Shown one piece after another: positions 33,181 through 40,547 of a DNA stretch of 64,000 nt (the first letter of the stretch is position 1; each line of letters opens with the position of its first letter). The DNA is from Arcicella sp034931005 (GTDB lineage: Bacteria; Bacteroidota; Bacteroidia; Cytophagales; Spirosomataceae). Location: contig NZ_JAYGIN010000005.1 of NCBI RefSeq assembly GCF_034931005.1, positions 294,809-358,808 of the forward strand, read 5' to 3'. A program made the position numbers and the translations under genes. The notes below the pieces were generated by a model, which had not been told where the DNA came from, did not search any database, and was given only the letters and a program-made list of their open reading frames with translations.

Positions 33181-35219
33181 TATACAGATTATTAGTTCAA
33201 AAAAATAACGAGTGGCAAGAGCTTGACCTGCCTAAAGATTTTGGCAGCTCTTTAATCCTCAATAGCGGATTTTTAGGCTTGATTCAGTCAGGTTCGTTTA
33301 CTTTTACCAGCTCATTACCTACCACACAAAACAACTGTGTGATACTCCAAAACGTACAATATCCGCAGGTAGTCGCCGACCGCAAAATTCAATTACCTGC
33401 CAAATTATTGGTAGGCTCAACCGAATTTTATTCCTGGTACTTTGTTTTGCGAAGAGCAGGACAAAAAAGTTATAGTTACGACCTCATCCAAACGCCAGGG
33501 AATCAACCCCGAAATTTCTACGAAAAAAAACTATGGGAACTTGATTTTGGCAAATTGGACCTTGTGGGTATTCCTGCTCAAACGCAAATATGGACACTTA
33601 ACTTATATGGAACAGATAACCTAAGTAAATATTTTATCAATCCCGTTGCCGATACCGCCGTCATCGGTCAGCCTATTCCATCGCCAGTTTGGTTTGAACT
33701 ACTCATTAACAATACCGTTGTGGCGGAAGCTCCTGAATTTTCAAATCAAAATAGCTATTTCTATGATTATTGGTATAACGAAAAAGACCCAGAAACAAGA
33801 TTTCTGCTTTGCACCTCCAAAATCAAAGATTATAGCGTATCAATGAACCTGCCAAAATCTGGAACAGGCTCAATAAACGTTGTACAGATAGATTCTAACA
33901 AGCCTATTACTTCTGTTAGCATCAAAATTTACAACAAAACCATGTACAGTGTTGTAGGTAAAGGAACATTGTTATCAACTCATAACCTCACTCGCTTAGA
34001 ATATAACGACGTTTCGCAGAGCCTAAACGCTATTGTAGAATATCAAAATCTATATCCATTCAAATTCTTAACCTATTACAATGACAGCTATTATCCTTCT
34101 GACAATACCCAATACGAAGGCATCGTCAACCAATACAAAGGCGATGATTTTCATTTGAATGACGGATTAATAACAATTGATTTAGCTCCCAAAAATTCAC
34201 TCAAACTAAACAATTGCTTGAGCAACGAAAACCTAAATACCTATCCTATTTCACCATGCTTTTCATTGATTTTTATCCTCGAAAAAATCTGTACCATGAT
34301 GGGTTTTACGCTTGATGCAGAAATTTTTAAAGATAAAATCAAGGCTGGAGACGCTTATTTGGGAGACTTACACCTCATCAATAATGTAGATTTTGCCGAG
34401 CAATTAGCAGGTACAACCATACCCGCCAATATGTATTCTACCACCATGTCATACAGCAAATTCATGCCTGATATGACGGTCAAACAGTTCATAGATGCCG
34501 TCAGAACCACCTTTTGTTTGTCTGTCAAGTATGATTATCAAGCCAACAAAATCACTATCGTGAAGGCAAAAGAGGTACTCAATAGCGATAAGGTAATTAA
34601 TATTTCAGACCTAATCATGCGAATGCCAACCGCTGAAAGTAATGACAAAACCTATTATCAATTACGTTTCAAAAACGCAGACAATACAGCTCTCTCACAA
34701 CAAAACTATCCAACTGATACAGCCATCGCCAACGACGGACGCAGCTACACACCCATAGAAGCAGGTTTTACGCCTGTTCTCAATAACATGGACTTAGACG
34801 AATTTATGATTTCAGACCCAAATCCATACATTCCAACCGTCAACGAAACCGCCAAAAGCCCAATTTATTTAGAACAAAAAGACAACAATCCGACACCAAG
34901 ATTGTCGTTTTTCCTCGGTTTTGGTAGTAACGGACTATCATACATCGCCAAATCTGATAACAAAAATGATAAGATAGCCCTGAGCTGGAGCAGTACCACC
35001 ACCCACAAAGGACTGTTAGAAATGTTTTATCTGGAGTATTTAGAGTTTCTCAACAACACCACACAATGGACGTCCGAAATTTGGCTTACCGAATTGGAGC
35101 TTGCCAACTTCGATTTCACGGCAAAGTATTACGCTTACGGAACGGCATTTTTGGCGGAAACCCTTAGCCCAAAATTCCCGATAAAAGACCGAACGCCTAT
35201 CAAATTATTATCTTTGTAA
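33177..35219 (+). CDS. Tail-tip (Tal-like) protein
   Basis: 680 residues, beta-rich, without signal peptide. By size and order it is the tail hub or receptor-binding protein. A segment near 430-460 (TTMSYSKFMPDMTVKQFIDAVRTTFCLSVKYDYQANKITIV) has the character of phage hub domains. It is the last gene of the late transcript and is followed by a strong terminator. Confidence 0.65.
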   Translation: MIYRLLVQKNNEWQELDLPKDFGSSLILNSGFLGLIQSGSFTFTSSLPTTQNNCVILQNVQYPQVVADRKIQLPAKLLVGSTEFYSWYFVLRRAGQKSYSYDLIQTPGNQPRNFYEKKLWELDFGKLDLVGIPAQTQIWTLNLYGTDNLSKYFINPVADTAVIGQPIPSPVWFELLINNTVVAEAPEFSNQNSYFYDYWYNEKDPETRFLLCTSKIKDYSVSMNLPKSGTGSINVVQIDSNKPITSVSIKIYNKTMYSVVGKGTLLSTHNLTRLEYNDVSQSLNAIVEYQNLYPFKFLTYYNDSYYPSDNTQYEGIVNQYKGDDFHLNDGLITIDLAPKNSLKLNNCLSNENLNTYPISPCFSLIFILEKICTMMGFTLDAEIFKDKIKAGDAYLGDLHLINNVDFAEQLAGTTIPANMYSTTMSYSKFMPDMTVKQFIDAVRTTFCLSVKYDYQANKITIVKAKEVLNSDKVINISDLIMRMPTAESNDKTYYQLRFKNADNTALSQQNYPTDTAIANDGRSYTPIEAGFTPVLNNMDLDEFMISDPNPYIPTVNETAKSPIYLEQKDNNPTPRLSFFLGFGSNGLSYIAKSDNKNDKIALSWSSTTTHKGLLEMFYLEYLEFLNNTTQWTSEIWLTELELANFDFTAKYYAYGTAFLAETLSPKFPIKDRTPIKLLSL

Positions 35220-35237
35220 TCATACATTATCCTAAAC

Positions 35238-35273
35238 AAAAAGCCTCTATACACAACGTACAGAGGCTTTTTT
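35238..35273 (+). terminator. Terminator of the late operon
   Basis: AAAAAGCCTCT pairs with AGAGGCTTTTT around 13 bases and continues into T. Confidence 0.9.
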
Positions 35274-35290
35274 GTTCTTGTAATCATACA

Positions 35291-35344
35291 GGAATATTTT
35301 TTGGAATATTTTTAACCGCTTTTTAGGAATATAATTTGGAATAT
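35291..35344. repeat. Four phased GGAATAT repeats
   Basis: GGAATAT starts at 35291, 35303, 35326 and 35338, giving spacings of 12, 23 and 12 bases, close to one and two DNA turns. AT-rich, non-coding. Possible protein-binding array between two convergent operons. Confidence 0.6.
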
Positions 35345-35373
35345 TTATGATACAAAAAATAATATGTTTTCAC

Positions 35374-35395
35374 AGAGGGACATCAATGTCCCTCT
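35374..35395. repeat. 10-bp inverted repeat
   Basis: AGAGGGACAT and ATGTCCCTCT separated by CA; lies between the GGAATAT array and the bidirectional terminator. Confidence 0.7.
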
Positions 35396-35398
35396 CAT

Positions 35399-35433
35399 AA
35401 AAAAACCCGACAAAATTTTGTCGGGTTTTTTGC
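35399..35433. terminator. Bidirectional terminator between convergent operons
   Basis: Near-perfect palindrome: A-run, ACCCGACAAAATTTTGTCGGG, T-run. It separates the plus-strand late operon from the minus-strand gene that ends at 35455. Confidence 0.9.
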
Positions 35434-35454
35434 ACTATAAAACAATAATAAAAG

Positions 35455-35844
35455 CTACAAATATTTGATTGCCCTTATTAATTTCAACCCATTCAACATA
35501 GGTAATGTCTTGATATTTTCAGAAGGGATTATCCCTCTTTTAATCCAGTTTGTCACAATATTAGTCGTTGAAAGATTAAATCTTTTTGAATATTCTTTCA
35601 TCGTTACCCATTCATTCAAATTAACCGTAAAATCTGGCGTAGCCAAAACGCTATCTATTTGAGCTAATAAATCATTAGACTCTTTCATTAGCATTTCATT
35701 TTTAGCATACACAACCGCCTTTAACGCTTCTTTTTCTTCGGGTGTGGCATTTTTAATTGCCTCATTCATTGCCACAATAGATTTTTCAATTTCTTGTTCG
35801 GTAGTGGCTAATAAGTATTTCGATATTAATTCTTGTTTTGACAT
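35455..35844 (-). CDS. HTH-domain protein, candidate autoregulator
   Basis: 129 residues. The N-terminal part is a helical coiled region (1-75). Near 82-108 VTMKEYSKRFNLSTTNIVTNWIKRGIIP is a MerR-like/excisionase-like helix-turn-helix. It is the second gene of a two-gene unit whose promoter is embedded in a perfect palindrome, so it may bind that site. It could also be an excisionase or recombination directionality factor. Confidence 0.65.
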   Translation of the reverse strand: MSKQELISKYLLATTEQEIEKSIVAMNEAIKNATPEEKEALKAVVYAKNEMLMKESNDLLAQIDSVLATPDFTVNLNEWVTMKEYSKRFNLSTTNIVTNWIKRGIIPSENIKTLPMLNGLKLIRAIKYL

Positions 35845-35858
35845 TTTAGTAAAAGGGG

Positions 35859-36050
35859 CTATTCGCCCCCATTTTTAAGATGATTTTCAATAACTTCTAT
35901 CCCTTTTTGAAGTTTATTTAGGGTATCTAAAAGTTCATTTACTTTTTGTTCGTCATAATTTTCTTCGCTTTCCTGTAAATTTCGCAGATACATTAAAATA
36001 CTTGCTCGTTTCATGCTGAGGTCAGTTAATAACGCTTGGGATTTAGTCAT
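35859..36050 (-). CDS. Small coiled-coil protein (63 aa)
   Basis: 63 residues, all-helical with a Leu-rich heptad pattern (VNELLDTLNKLQKGIEVIENHL). First gene behind the palindromic promoter, 14 bases before the HTH gene. Likely a partner or small regulator; unrecognised. Confidence 0.55.
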   Translation of the reverse strand: MTKSQALLTDLSMKRASILMYLRNLQESEENYDEQKVNELLDTLNKLQKGIEVIENHLKNGGE

Positions 36051-36083
36051 TTATTTGATTTGTTTTATTATTGTTTTACCATA

Positions 36084-36129
36084 CAAAGATACGAAACTTG
36101 TTTGACAATCAAACAAGTTTCGTATCTTT
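36084..36129 (-). promoter_or_regulatory. Promoter inside a perfect 21-bp palindrome
   Basis: Two 21-bp arms (36085-36105 and 36109-36129) with a CAA loop. Read on the minus strand, the palindrome holds TTTG (36110-36113), an 18-base spacer, and TATCTTTG (36084-36091), a full Bacteroidota promoter that ends 33 bases before the ATG at 36050. The plus strand carries the mirror version with T in place of the last G and a T-run. Operator overlap with promoter implies repression when bound. Confidence 0.7.
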
Positions 36130-36151
36130 TTTTAATTCGGAATGAACTGTG

Positions 36152-36391
36152 TTAATATTTTCCATCCATTTTTAATAGAAATATTTTTTCATTTTGTCTC
36201 TCAAGAGCCGCTTGATGATTTTTAAGAATCAAAAACAAATCCTCAATCATTTCCTTTTGCTTTAGCTCCCGCTGGAGAGCTTCTTTCTCCATCTTATCAA
36301 AATTTATTTGGCTATGGATACTACTGCCAATAATCACTATAATAAGAAACGCTTGAAACGCCCTATCGTAATATTCTTTCAGCTCTTTCAT
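36152..36391 (-). CDS. Small membrane-anchored coiled-coil protein (79 aa)
   Basis: 79 residues. A hydrophobic segment (about 10-23: FQAFLIIVIIGSSI) is followed by a charged coiled coil. It overlaps its upstream gene by 4 bases. Small membrane coiled-coil proteins in early phage operons are often superinfection-related or holin/antiholin-like; not resolved here. Confidence 0.55.
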   Translation of the reverse strand: MKELKEYYDRAFQAFLIIVIIGSSIHSQINFDKMEKEALQRELKQKEMIEDLFLILKNHQAALERQNEKIFLLKMDGKY

Positions 36392-36624
36392 AATTCTATC
36401 AACATCGTTTTGAATTTCGTTTCTACATAATCCTTAATCTTTTCCTCATTAGCAAAATTAGTATCTCTGTCTTGCTCATACTTATAACTAAGTTTAACAC
36501 TAACCTCAACCCTATTTACGTTTGAGATAAATTCAATTTGAAATATCTCATCTTCGCTATCATAAGCCTTTTTGGCTAATATCTGATAGCCGTCTATCTC
36601 AAAAAGATATACCCATTTTTCCAT
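36388..36624 (-). CDS. Early phage protein, paralogue-like to the 101-aa gene
   Basis: 78 residues. Its opening KWVYLFEIDGYQILAKK resembles KFVKLFRIDGTEMVVRKR of the gene 50 bases upstream, so the two are probably diverged duplicates. Beta-rich, acidic. Unrecognised function. Confidence 0.55.
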   Translation of the reverse strand: MEKWVYLFEIDGYQILAKKAYDSEDEIFQIEFISNVNRVEVSVKLSYKYEQDRDTNFANEEKIKDYVETKFKTMLIEL

Positions 36625-36674
36625 AATTAAAAAAAATCTTAAAATTAAATAATCCTAAAAATCATAGTTCAGAC

Positions 36675-36980
36675 TCAATTATTATTAAATCTATTCACCG
36701 CCTTACCCGTTACCTCCTTAGCTTTCTTTCGTAATTCCTCACACAATTCTTTTGCCTTCACGCCATCGAAGGCATCAAAGGCTTGGTCAAGATGCTGCAT
36801 ACAGCACACGCCTAAAATGGTTTCAAACTCAGGCATATACCCGAGCGGAATATATTCATCGAAATAGGCATTTATTTTGATGGAAAATTGACGTTTGCCA
36901 TCAACCATTTCCATTCTCTTTCTTACCACCATCTCCGTACCGTCGATACGGAATAGTTTAACAAATTTTGCTTTGCTCAT
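36675..36980 (-). CDS. Early phage protein (101 aa)
   Basis: 101 residues. N-terminal beta part with FRIDGTEMVVRKR shared with the next gene, and a basic helical C-terminal part (KAKELCEELRKKAKEVTGKAVNRF). It starts 2 bases after the gene before it. Unrecognised. Confidence 0.55.
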   Translation of the reverse strand: MSKAKFVKLFRIDGTEMVVRKRMEMVDGKRQFSIKINAYFDEYIPLGYMPEFETILGVCCMQHLDQAFDAFDGVKAKELCEELRKKAKEVTGKAVNRFNNN

Positions 36981-36982
36981 AA

Positions 36983-37213
36983 TTAATCTAATTCATATTC
37001 TGATGGTGAAAAAAAACAATCAAATTCTGTACTGAAAGCATCACCATTTTCATTAATTTCCACTTCAATAGGTCTTATCTGCTCCATTCGGTGGTAATAG
37101 ACCAAAGCTTTCAAACTTTTTATTTTATTATCCCGATATAAATTTGGAGACAAAAACCCTGATGCTGAAAAACCGCTATTCAAAATAGCATCGGTATTAA
37201 GTTTTATTTTCAT
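36983..37213 (-). CDS. Early phage protein (76 aa)
   Basis: 76 residues, coupled by ATGA overlap to the 59-aa gene upstream. Contains a basic patch followed by an acidic C-terminal stretch. Unrecognised. Confidence 0.52.
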   Translation of the reverse strand: MKIKLNTDAILNSGFSASGFLSPNLYRDNKIKSLKALVYYHRMEQIRPIEVEINENGDAFSTEFDCFFSPSEYELD

Positions 37214-37389
37214 AATTCCTTGATTGATTTAAGCATGATACTATCGTCTAATCCGATAGTCATAATTCGTCTTTTCGTCACTTTTATTCTCCTCGTTAAG
37301 ACATCGTGTCTCAATTCGTCTGAGAGTTTATCTAATCCTAATGCAAAAAACCTATCAGCTTTTTTCATTCGTGGTGTTACTTCTTTCAT
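37210..37389 (-). CDS. Short basic early protein (59 aa)
   Basis: 59 residues, start ATG at 37389, stop overlapping the next start as ATGA. Very basic and helical (RMKKADRFFALGLDKLSDELRHDVLTRR then KVTKRR), suggesting nucleic-acid binding. Below the length that most gene finders keep, but position, coupling and composition support it. Confidence 0.6.
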   Translation of the reverse strand: MKEVTPRMKKADRFFALGLDKLSDELRHDVLTRRIKVTKRRIMTIGLDDSIMLKSIKEL

Positions 37390-37400
37390 ATTGGTGAAGT

Positions 37401-37433
37401 CGCCTGTGGTGCCTTACCACAGGCGTTTTTTTT
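37401..37433 (+). terminator. Plus-oriented terminator inside the minus-strand early operon
   Basis: CGCCTGTGGT pairs with ACCACAGGCG around GCCTT and continues with T8 on the plus strand only. It lies 12 bases before the start of the minus-strand 59-aa gene, so for minus transcripts it is a leader hairpin, for plus transcripts a stop. Confidence 0.8.
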
Positions 37434-37453
37434 GAGGTGAAAAATGAAGTTCT

Positions 37454-37864
37454 TTATGTATTTCTGATTGCATTTTTACAAGTATCCGTGCAATATTTTG
37501 CTCCTTTTCTTTTCCCTTTCAAACTATTTCCGCAAGTCAAACAACCATCTGTCTGAACGGATACTGAACGGTTAATGTCCCTTAGAACGGTTATTTCGGG
37601 GTTTTGCTCGGATAATTGAACGGATAACGGAACGGTTAAATCGGATACTGAACGGTTCATGAACGGTTCAGTATCCGTAAAGAACCGTTCATTTTCGATG
37701 CCTAACAAAGCTCTCCAGTCCATGCCCAAAACTTCACAAGCCTTACGAATATTGGGCAAATAAGTTCGTGCTTCAATATCCTTTCCAACCCTCACACAAT
37801 TCTCAAACGATTTGGCAAATCGTCTAAGAATTTGCGACGCTTCAAGCGTTTCATTTAGTGTCAT
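37454..37864 (-). CDS. Zn-finger protein with iteron array inside its coding sequence
   Basis: 136 residues. N-terminal helical domain (1-58), then a linker (about 59-107) rich in Ser, Asn and Val in which NRSVS occurs twice, then a C-terminal zinc ribbon-like CLTCGNSLKGKRKGAKYCTDTC. The linker codons are made of GAACGGTT-type repeats, which recalls the lambda O gene, where origin iterons sit in a flexible part of the initiator gene. It is coupled to the upstream gene (4-base overlap). Replication-initiator role is inferred. Confidence 0.6.
   Translation of the reverse strand: MTLNETLEASQILRRFAKSFENCVRVGKDIEARTYLPNIRKACEVLGMDWRALLGIENERFFTDTEPFMNRSVSDLTVPLSVQLSEQNPEITVLRDINRSVSVQTDGCLTCGNSLKGKRKGAKYCTDTCKNAIRNT
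37555..37690. repeat. Array of GAACGGTT repeats (candidate phage origin)
   Basis: GAACGG(T/A)T starts at 37555, 37566, 37585, 37618, 37630, 37650 and 37661 on the plus strand, with one inverted copy at 37683-37690. CGGATACTGAACGGTT is duplicated at 37558 and 37643, and 37643-37677 forms a near-perfect palindrome. Eight sites within 136 bp, several spaced 11 bases apart. Confidence 0.75.
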
Positions 37865-38244
37865 ACGTCAAAAAATCGTAAAAGAGCTTCGTTAGGATTC
37901 ATACCCTCATTAATCAATTTCAAGAAATTCAAACAACGTTCAAGGTTATCAAGGCTCAATTGATTAATTCCCTTTTCTGCAAACATAACCATAATCGTTT
38001 TTCCCAAATTCTCTTGAATAAAAGCTACTAAAAGTTGGTGACGATGAAAATCTGGAAAATCAGCCCTAAAAGCATAATAGAACTTATCGTCTATAAAATA
38101 GAGATTGGACTTTACGCCATTAATCTCAAAATCTCCGTCTAATTCGGTATTTTCTTTGCCTTTCAAGGCTTCTACAATACGCTCCGAAAGAGACGTTTCA
38201 AAAATACATCCGTCATTTGCGGACAAAAGAAAGTTTTTTTGCAT
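37861..38244 (-). CDS. Early phage protein (127 aa)
   Basis: 127 residues, mixed alpha/beta, with a helical C-terminal half (LSLDNLERCLNFLKLINEGMNPNEALLRFF). It overlaps the zinc-finger gene by 4 bases. It follows a 168-base gap (38245-38412) that contains GC-rich inverted segments and no other ORF that I can support. Function unknown. Confidence 0.55.
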   Translation of the reverse strand: MQKNFLLSANDGCIFETSLSERIVEALKGKENTELDGDFEINGVKSNLYFIDDKFYYAFRADFPDFHRHQLLVAFIQENLGKTIMVMFAEKGINQLSLDNLERCLNFLKLINEGMNPNEALLRFFDV

Positions 38245-38412
38245 AATTTTGTACTGTTAAAATGTGTAATTACTGTTTTAATTTAGCCGTCCAGTGTTCA
38301 GACCATTGGGCGGTTTTTAATTGAGTGGGCGGCGTTGGTCGTTTATCGTCACCGCCCCGTTCTTCCTACCAGAATAAACTCAATTTAATGTTTAGGTGGC
38401 TCACGTCTCAGC

Positions 38413-38574
38413 TCATGAGGGTTGTTCCGTTTCAACCTTACCCACCTTTTTATTCACTGCTTCTTTTGCCTTCAAAAGAATCTTATCATTAATATTTAAC
38501 AACTTCTTTACCGTGTCTGGAGCTGTACCCGCATTCAGCAGATTGGTAGCAATTCCGAGCGTCTTATGCTTCAT
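38413..38574 (-). CDS. Short early protein, HTH-like (53 aa)
   Basis: 53 residues, start ATG at 38574 overlapping the stop of the gene upstream (ATGA). Sequence LGIATNLLNAGTAPDTVKKLLNINDKILLKAKEAV looks like a small helix-turn-helix of the kind found at the C termini of Rpn-type nucleases. Short but well coupled, basic tail. Confidence 0.58.
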   Translation of the reverse strand: MKHKTLGIATNLLNAGTAPDTVKKLLNINDKILLKAKEAVNKKVGKVETEQPS

Positions 38575-39041
38575 CTTGATATAGAATTCAACATCTCCTG
38601 TTCTATTTGGTCAACAATTGACGTTGCAAAATCTTTCCAATAGGGGTCATCAATGTAAATTCCTATTTCTGTAATTGTATTCTTATCGAATACGATTTTC
38701 AAAACTGGTGGATTGGTTACTGTTGATTTTTTATTCCCTTTATTATAGTTCAACAACACATTTAGCGTCTTGACAGGATTATTTTTGAAAGGTCCTGTAA
38801 ACTTTGTTCTCATTATTCTAACGACCCTACCAAATTCAATCGCATATCGCTGGTTTTCGTCAGCATTCATGTACTCCACATTTTCAGCAATATACTTTAG
38901 CGAGTGATAAGTGGCTTTGGTCATACCTTTTGGCGAGTTCCATTCTGATTCATGATAGACTGCCGCTACCAACAAGCAGTTCGTTTTGTCGTAAGGAGAC
39001 GGAGCTTTGTCAGTCTCTGGATTGTAATTTGATTGTAGCAT
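38571..39041 (-). CDS. Early phage protein (156 aa)
   Basis: 156 residues, soluble, beta-rich with a helical C terminus. Unrecognised. Its leader carries an array of AGAACT sites and a TATGTTTG promoter element, so its expression is likely regulated by the factor that binds those repeats. Confidence 0.55.
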   Translation of the reverse strand: MLQSNYNPETDKAPSPYDKTNCLLVAAVYHESEWNSPKGMTKATYHSLKYIAENVEYMNADENQRYAIEFGRVVRIMRTKFTGPFKNNPVKTLNVLLNYNKGNKKSTVTNPPVLKIVFDKNTITEIGIYIDDPYWKDFATSIVDQIEQEMLNSISR

Positions 39042-39060
39042 AATTATAAGTTATTGATTA

Positions 39061-39270
39061 TCAGTTCTTTACGATTTTCGACCGCCGCCGCCCGCCCGCA
39101 ACTTTTTTTTAGTTCATATCAGAACTAATCAGAACTAATCAGTTCTTATCTGTTTTGCGTGGGAATCAGTTTTTTTTTGCAATAAAATTTCAGAACTCAA
39201 ACATATCCAACATTAAATGCCTTTTCATGTTCTAATTGGAAGTTCTAATTATTGAATATTAGAACTGATA
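39061..39270. repeat. AGAACT/AGTTCT site array with embedded promoter
   Basis: Exact AGAACT or AGTTCT cores at 39062, 39121, 39131, 39141, 39192, 39240 and 39260, plus diverged sites at 39111 and 39229. Two tandem AGAACTAATC units and an inverted one (39121-39150) form the densest part; AGAACT-AATC-AGTTCT is palindromic. A minus-strand TATGTTTG -7 element lies at 39198-39205. Repressor operator array or second origin candidate. Confidence 0.65.
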
Positions 39271-39304
39271 TGATACTTATATTGCAAAATGTTACTATCT
39301 ATTT

Positions 39305-40012
39305 TTAAGAGGGGGTTGATTGGCTCTCAGAAAATTGATTGAAAAAGTCACCCATCAAATTCCCCAAACTGGTCGCTGACGTTTTAACAGCCTGTACCAC
39401 AGCCTTTTGCTCTTCTGTTTGTGCGTTTCTTAATGGCGTTGTTGGGGTAATCATTTGTTGTTCTCTACGGTAAGATTTCTTCTGGTGTCGAGGTTTTGGA
39501 AGGTTCATTAACTCTATTCCTTTCTCGTGATTTTCTTGATGCTTAGGGTCTGAAAACACTAATAATGAGGGGTCAATCTGGAGGGCGATGCAATTCGTAT
39601 CTTGCCCCGGTAATCCGAGCGTCGAACGCTCTTGAGATTTGATGAAGCTTTTCGGCATAGATAAAAATTTGTCTATGTGTCTATCCATCGTCACCACGTG
39701 CGGAGCTTTGAAGCCAGCACCCACTGCGTTAGCCAAATAATTACGGCAAAACTTAACCGTATAATTACGTATTTGCCCAACCTTAAATTTTTGAACGTAA
39801 ACCCATAATATCCGTAAAGCTGTTGCCTCCATCGACACCGCCAATGGTCTAACCTTAGTATTCGGATTGAACTCCATCTGCTTCTTTGCCCACTCATTGA
39901 ACTCATGTAATCTAATTCCAAGATTTTCTTTGATTTTCGCCCAATTCAAATCAGGGCGTTTCAATGTAAAGCCAGCCGAATAATAGGCGGCTGATACAGA
40001 CAGTCGGTTCAT
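39305..40012 (-). CDS. Candidate replication or DNA-binding early protein (235 aa)
   Basis: 235 residues. A helical, basic N-terminal domain (about 1-160, with EATALRILWVYVQKFKVGQIRNYTVKFCRNYL) suggests a winged-helix-like DNA-binding fold, and the C-terminal 70 residues (PRHQKKSYRREQQMITPTTP...) are disordered. This two-part plan is common in phage initiators. First gene of the early operon, with the AGAACT array right behind it. No helicase, primase or polymerase is present, so replication must rely on host enzymes. Confidence 0.5.
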   Translation of the reverse strand: MNRLSVSAAYYSAGFTLKRPDLNWAKIKENLGIRLHEFNEWAKKQMEFNPNTKVRPLAVSMEATALRILWVYVQKFKVGQIRNYTVKFCRNYLANAVGAGFKAPHVVTMDRHIDKFLSMPKSFIKSQERSTLGLPGQDTNCIALQIDPSLLVFSDPKHQENHEKGIELMNLPKPRHQKKSYRREQQMITPTTPLRNAQTEEQKAVVQAVKTSATSLGNLMGDFFNQFSESQSTPS

Positions 40013-40167
40013 GTTTAGTAAGAATTTAGGTCAATGGCGTATTCATCACGCTCATTGAAATGAGATTTTGTGACTCATTATAAGGATTATAATGCGTTTA
40101 TTTAGGCAATATTCTACTAACCCTTACATATATACGTAAAGGCAAACACTAAAAAAATAAGTATATC

Positions 40168-40189
40168 AAAAAGCCTAAAAAAGAAGGCT
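40168..40189 (-). terminator. Minus-strand terminator after the tiny ORF cluster
   Basis: Stem AGCCT/AGGCT, then T5 in the minus direction. Confidence 0.6.
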
Positions 40190-40253
40190 ATTTTTTCTTA
40201 AAAATGAAGTTCGTGGCAAAGCCAAAAACCAGCAATATGATAATTTTTGTCAT
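40188..40253 (-). CDS. Very short hydrophobic ORF (21 aa)
   Basis: ATG at 40253, TAG at 40188: a 21-residue peptide, mostly one hydrophobic helix (IIILLVFGFATNFIF) with a KKK end. Too short to be sure; its place after three other tiny membrane ORFs is the argument for it. Confidence 0.35.
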   Translation of the reverse strand: MTKIIILLVFGFATNFIFKKK

Positions 40254-40268
40254 AACGTAAAGAGTTAA

Positions 40269-40289
40269 CCTGCCGTCAGAAACGGCAGG
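40269..40289. repeat. 8-bp hairpin
   Basis: CCTGCCGT and ACGGCAGG around CAGAA, between tiny ORFs. Confidence 0.6.
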
Positions 40290-40340
40290 AACTTTTCATC
40301 TAACCACTAATTTAATCTTAGACCAGAGAGCTTAAATTAT

Positions 40341-40359
40341 CCTTCCCAAAAAGGGAAGG
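40341..40359. repeat. 7-bp hairpin
   Basis: CCTTCCC and GGGAAGG around AAAAA in an otherwise gene-free 108-base gap. Confidence 0.6.
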
Positions 40360-40398
40360 CTAACCCAACTACATCTCATATAAACTGTCTTTTATCTT

Positions 40399-40542
40399 CT
40401 AAAGAACCCCCTTAGAGGCTCTTTCATTTCTTTGTTCTATGTACAATTCAAAGGCTACATACACCGCACCCAAGAACCAAATAACTGATACTGATAGGCA
40501 CATATACCCTATTCCTATCAGATGTTTATAAATAAAATCCAT
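40399..40542 (-). CDS. Tiny membrane protein (47 aa)
   Basis: 47 residues: one long hydrophobic segment (about 8-34, LIGIGYMCLSVSVIWFLGAVYVAF) then a charged tail EQRNERASK. Third in a row of minus-strand tiny membrane ORFs, 5 bases behind the one before. Below usual gene-finder limits. Confidence 0.5.
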   Translation of the reverse strand: MDFIYKHLIGIGYMCLSVSVIWFLGAVYVAFELYIEQRNERASKGVL

Positions 40543-40547
40543 AGCGT

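Noticed and set aside
37220..37435. Plus-strand ORF of 71 codons
   Set aside because: It overlaps a well-coupled minus-strand gene (37210-37389) and runs through a plus-strand terminator.
38396..38584. Plus-strand ORF of 62 codons
   Set aside because: Shadow of the minus-strand 53-aa gene that is coupled by an ATGA overlap.
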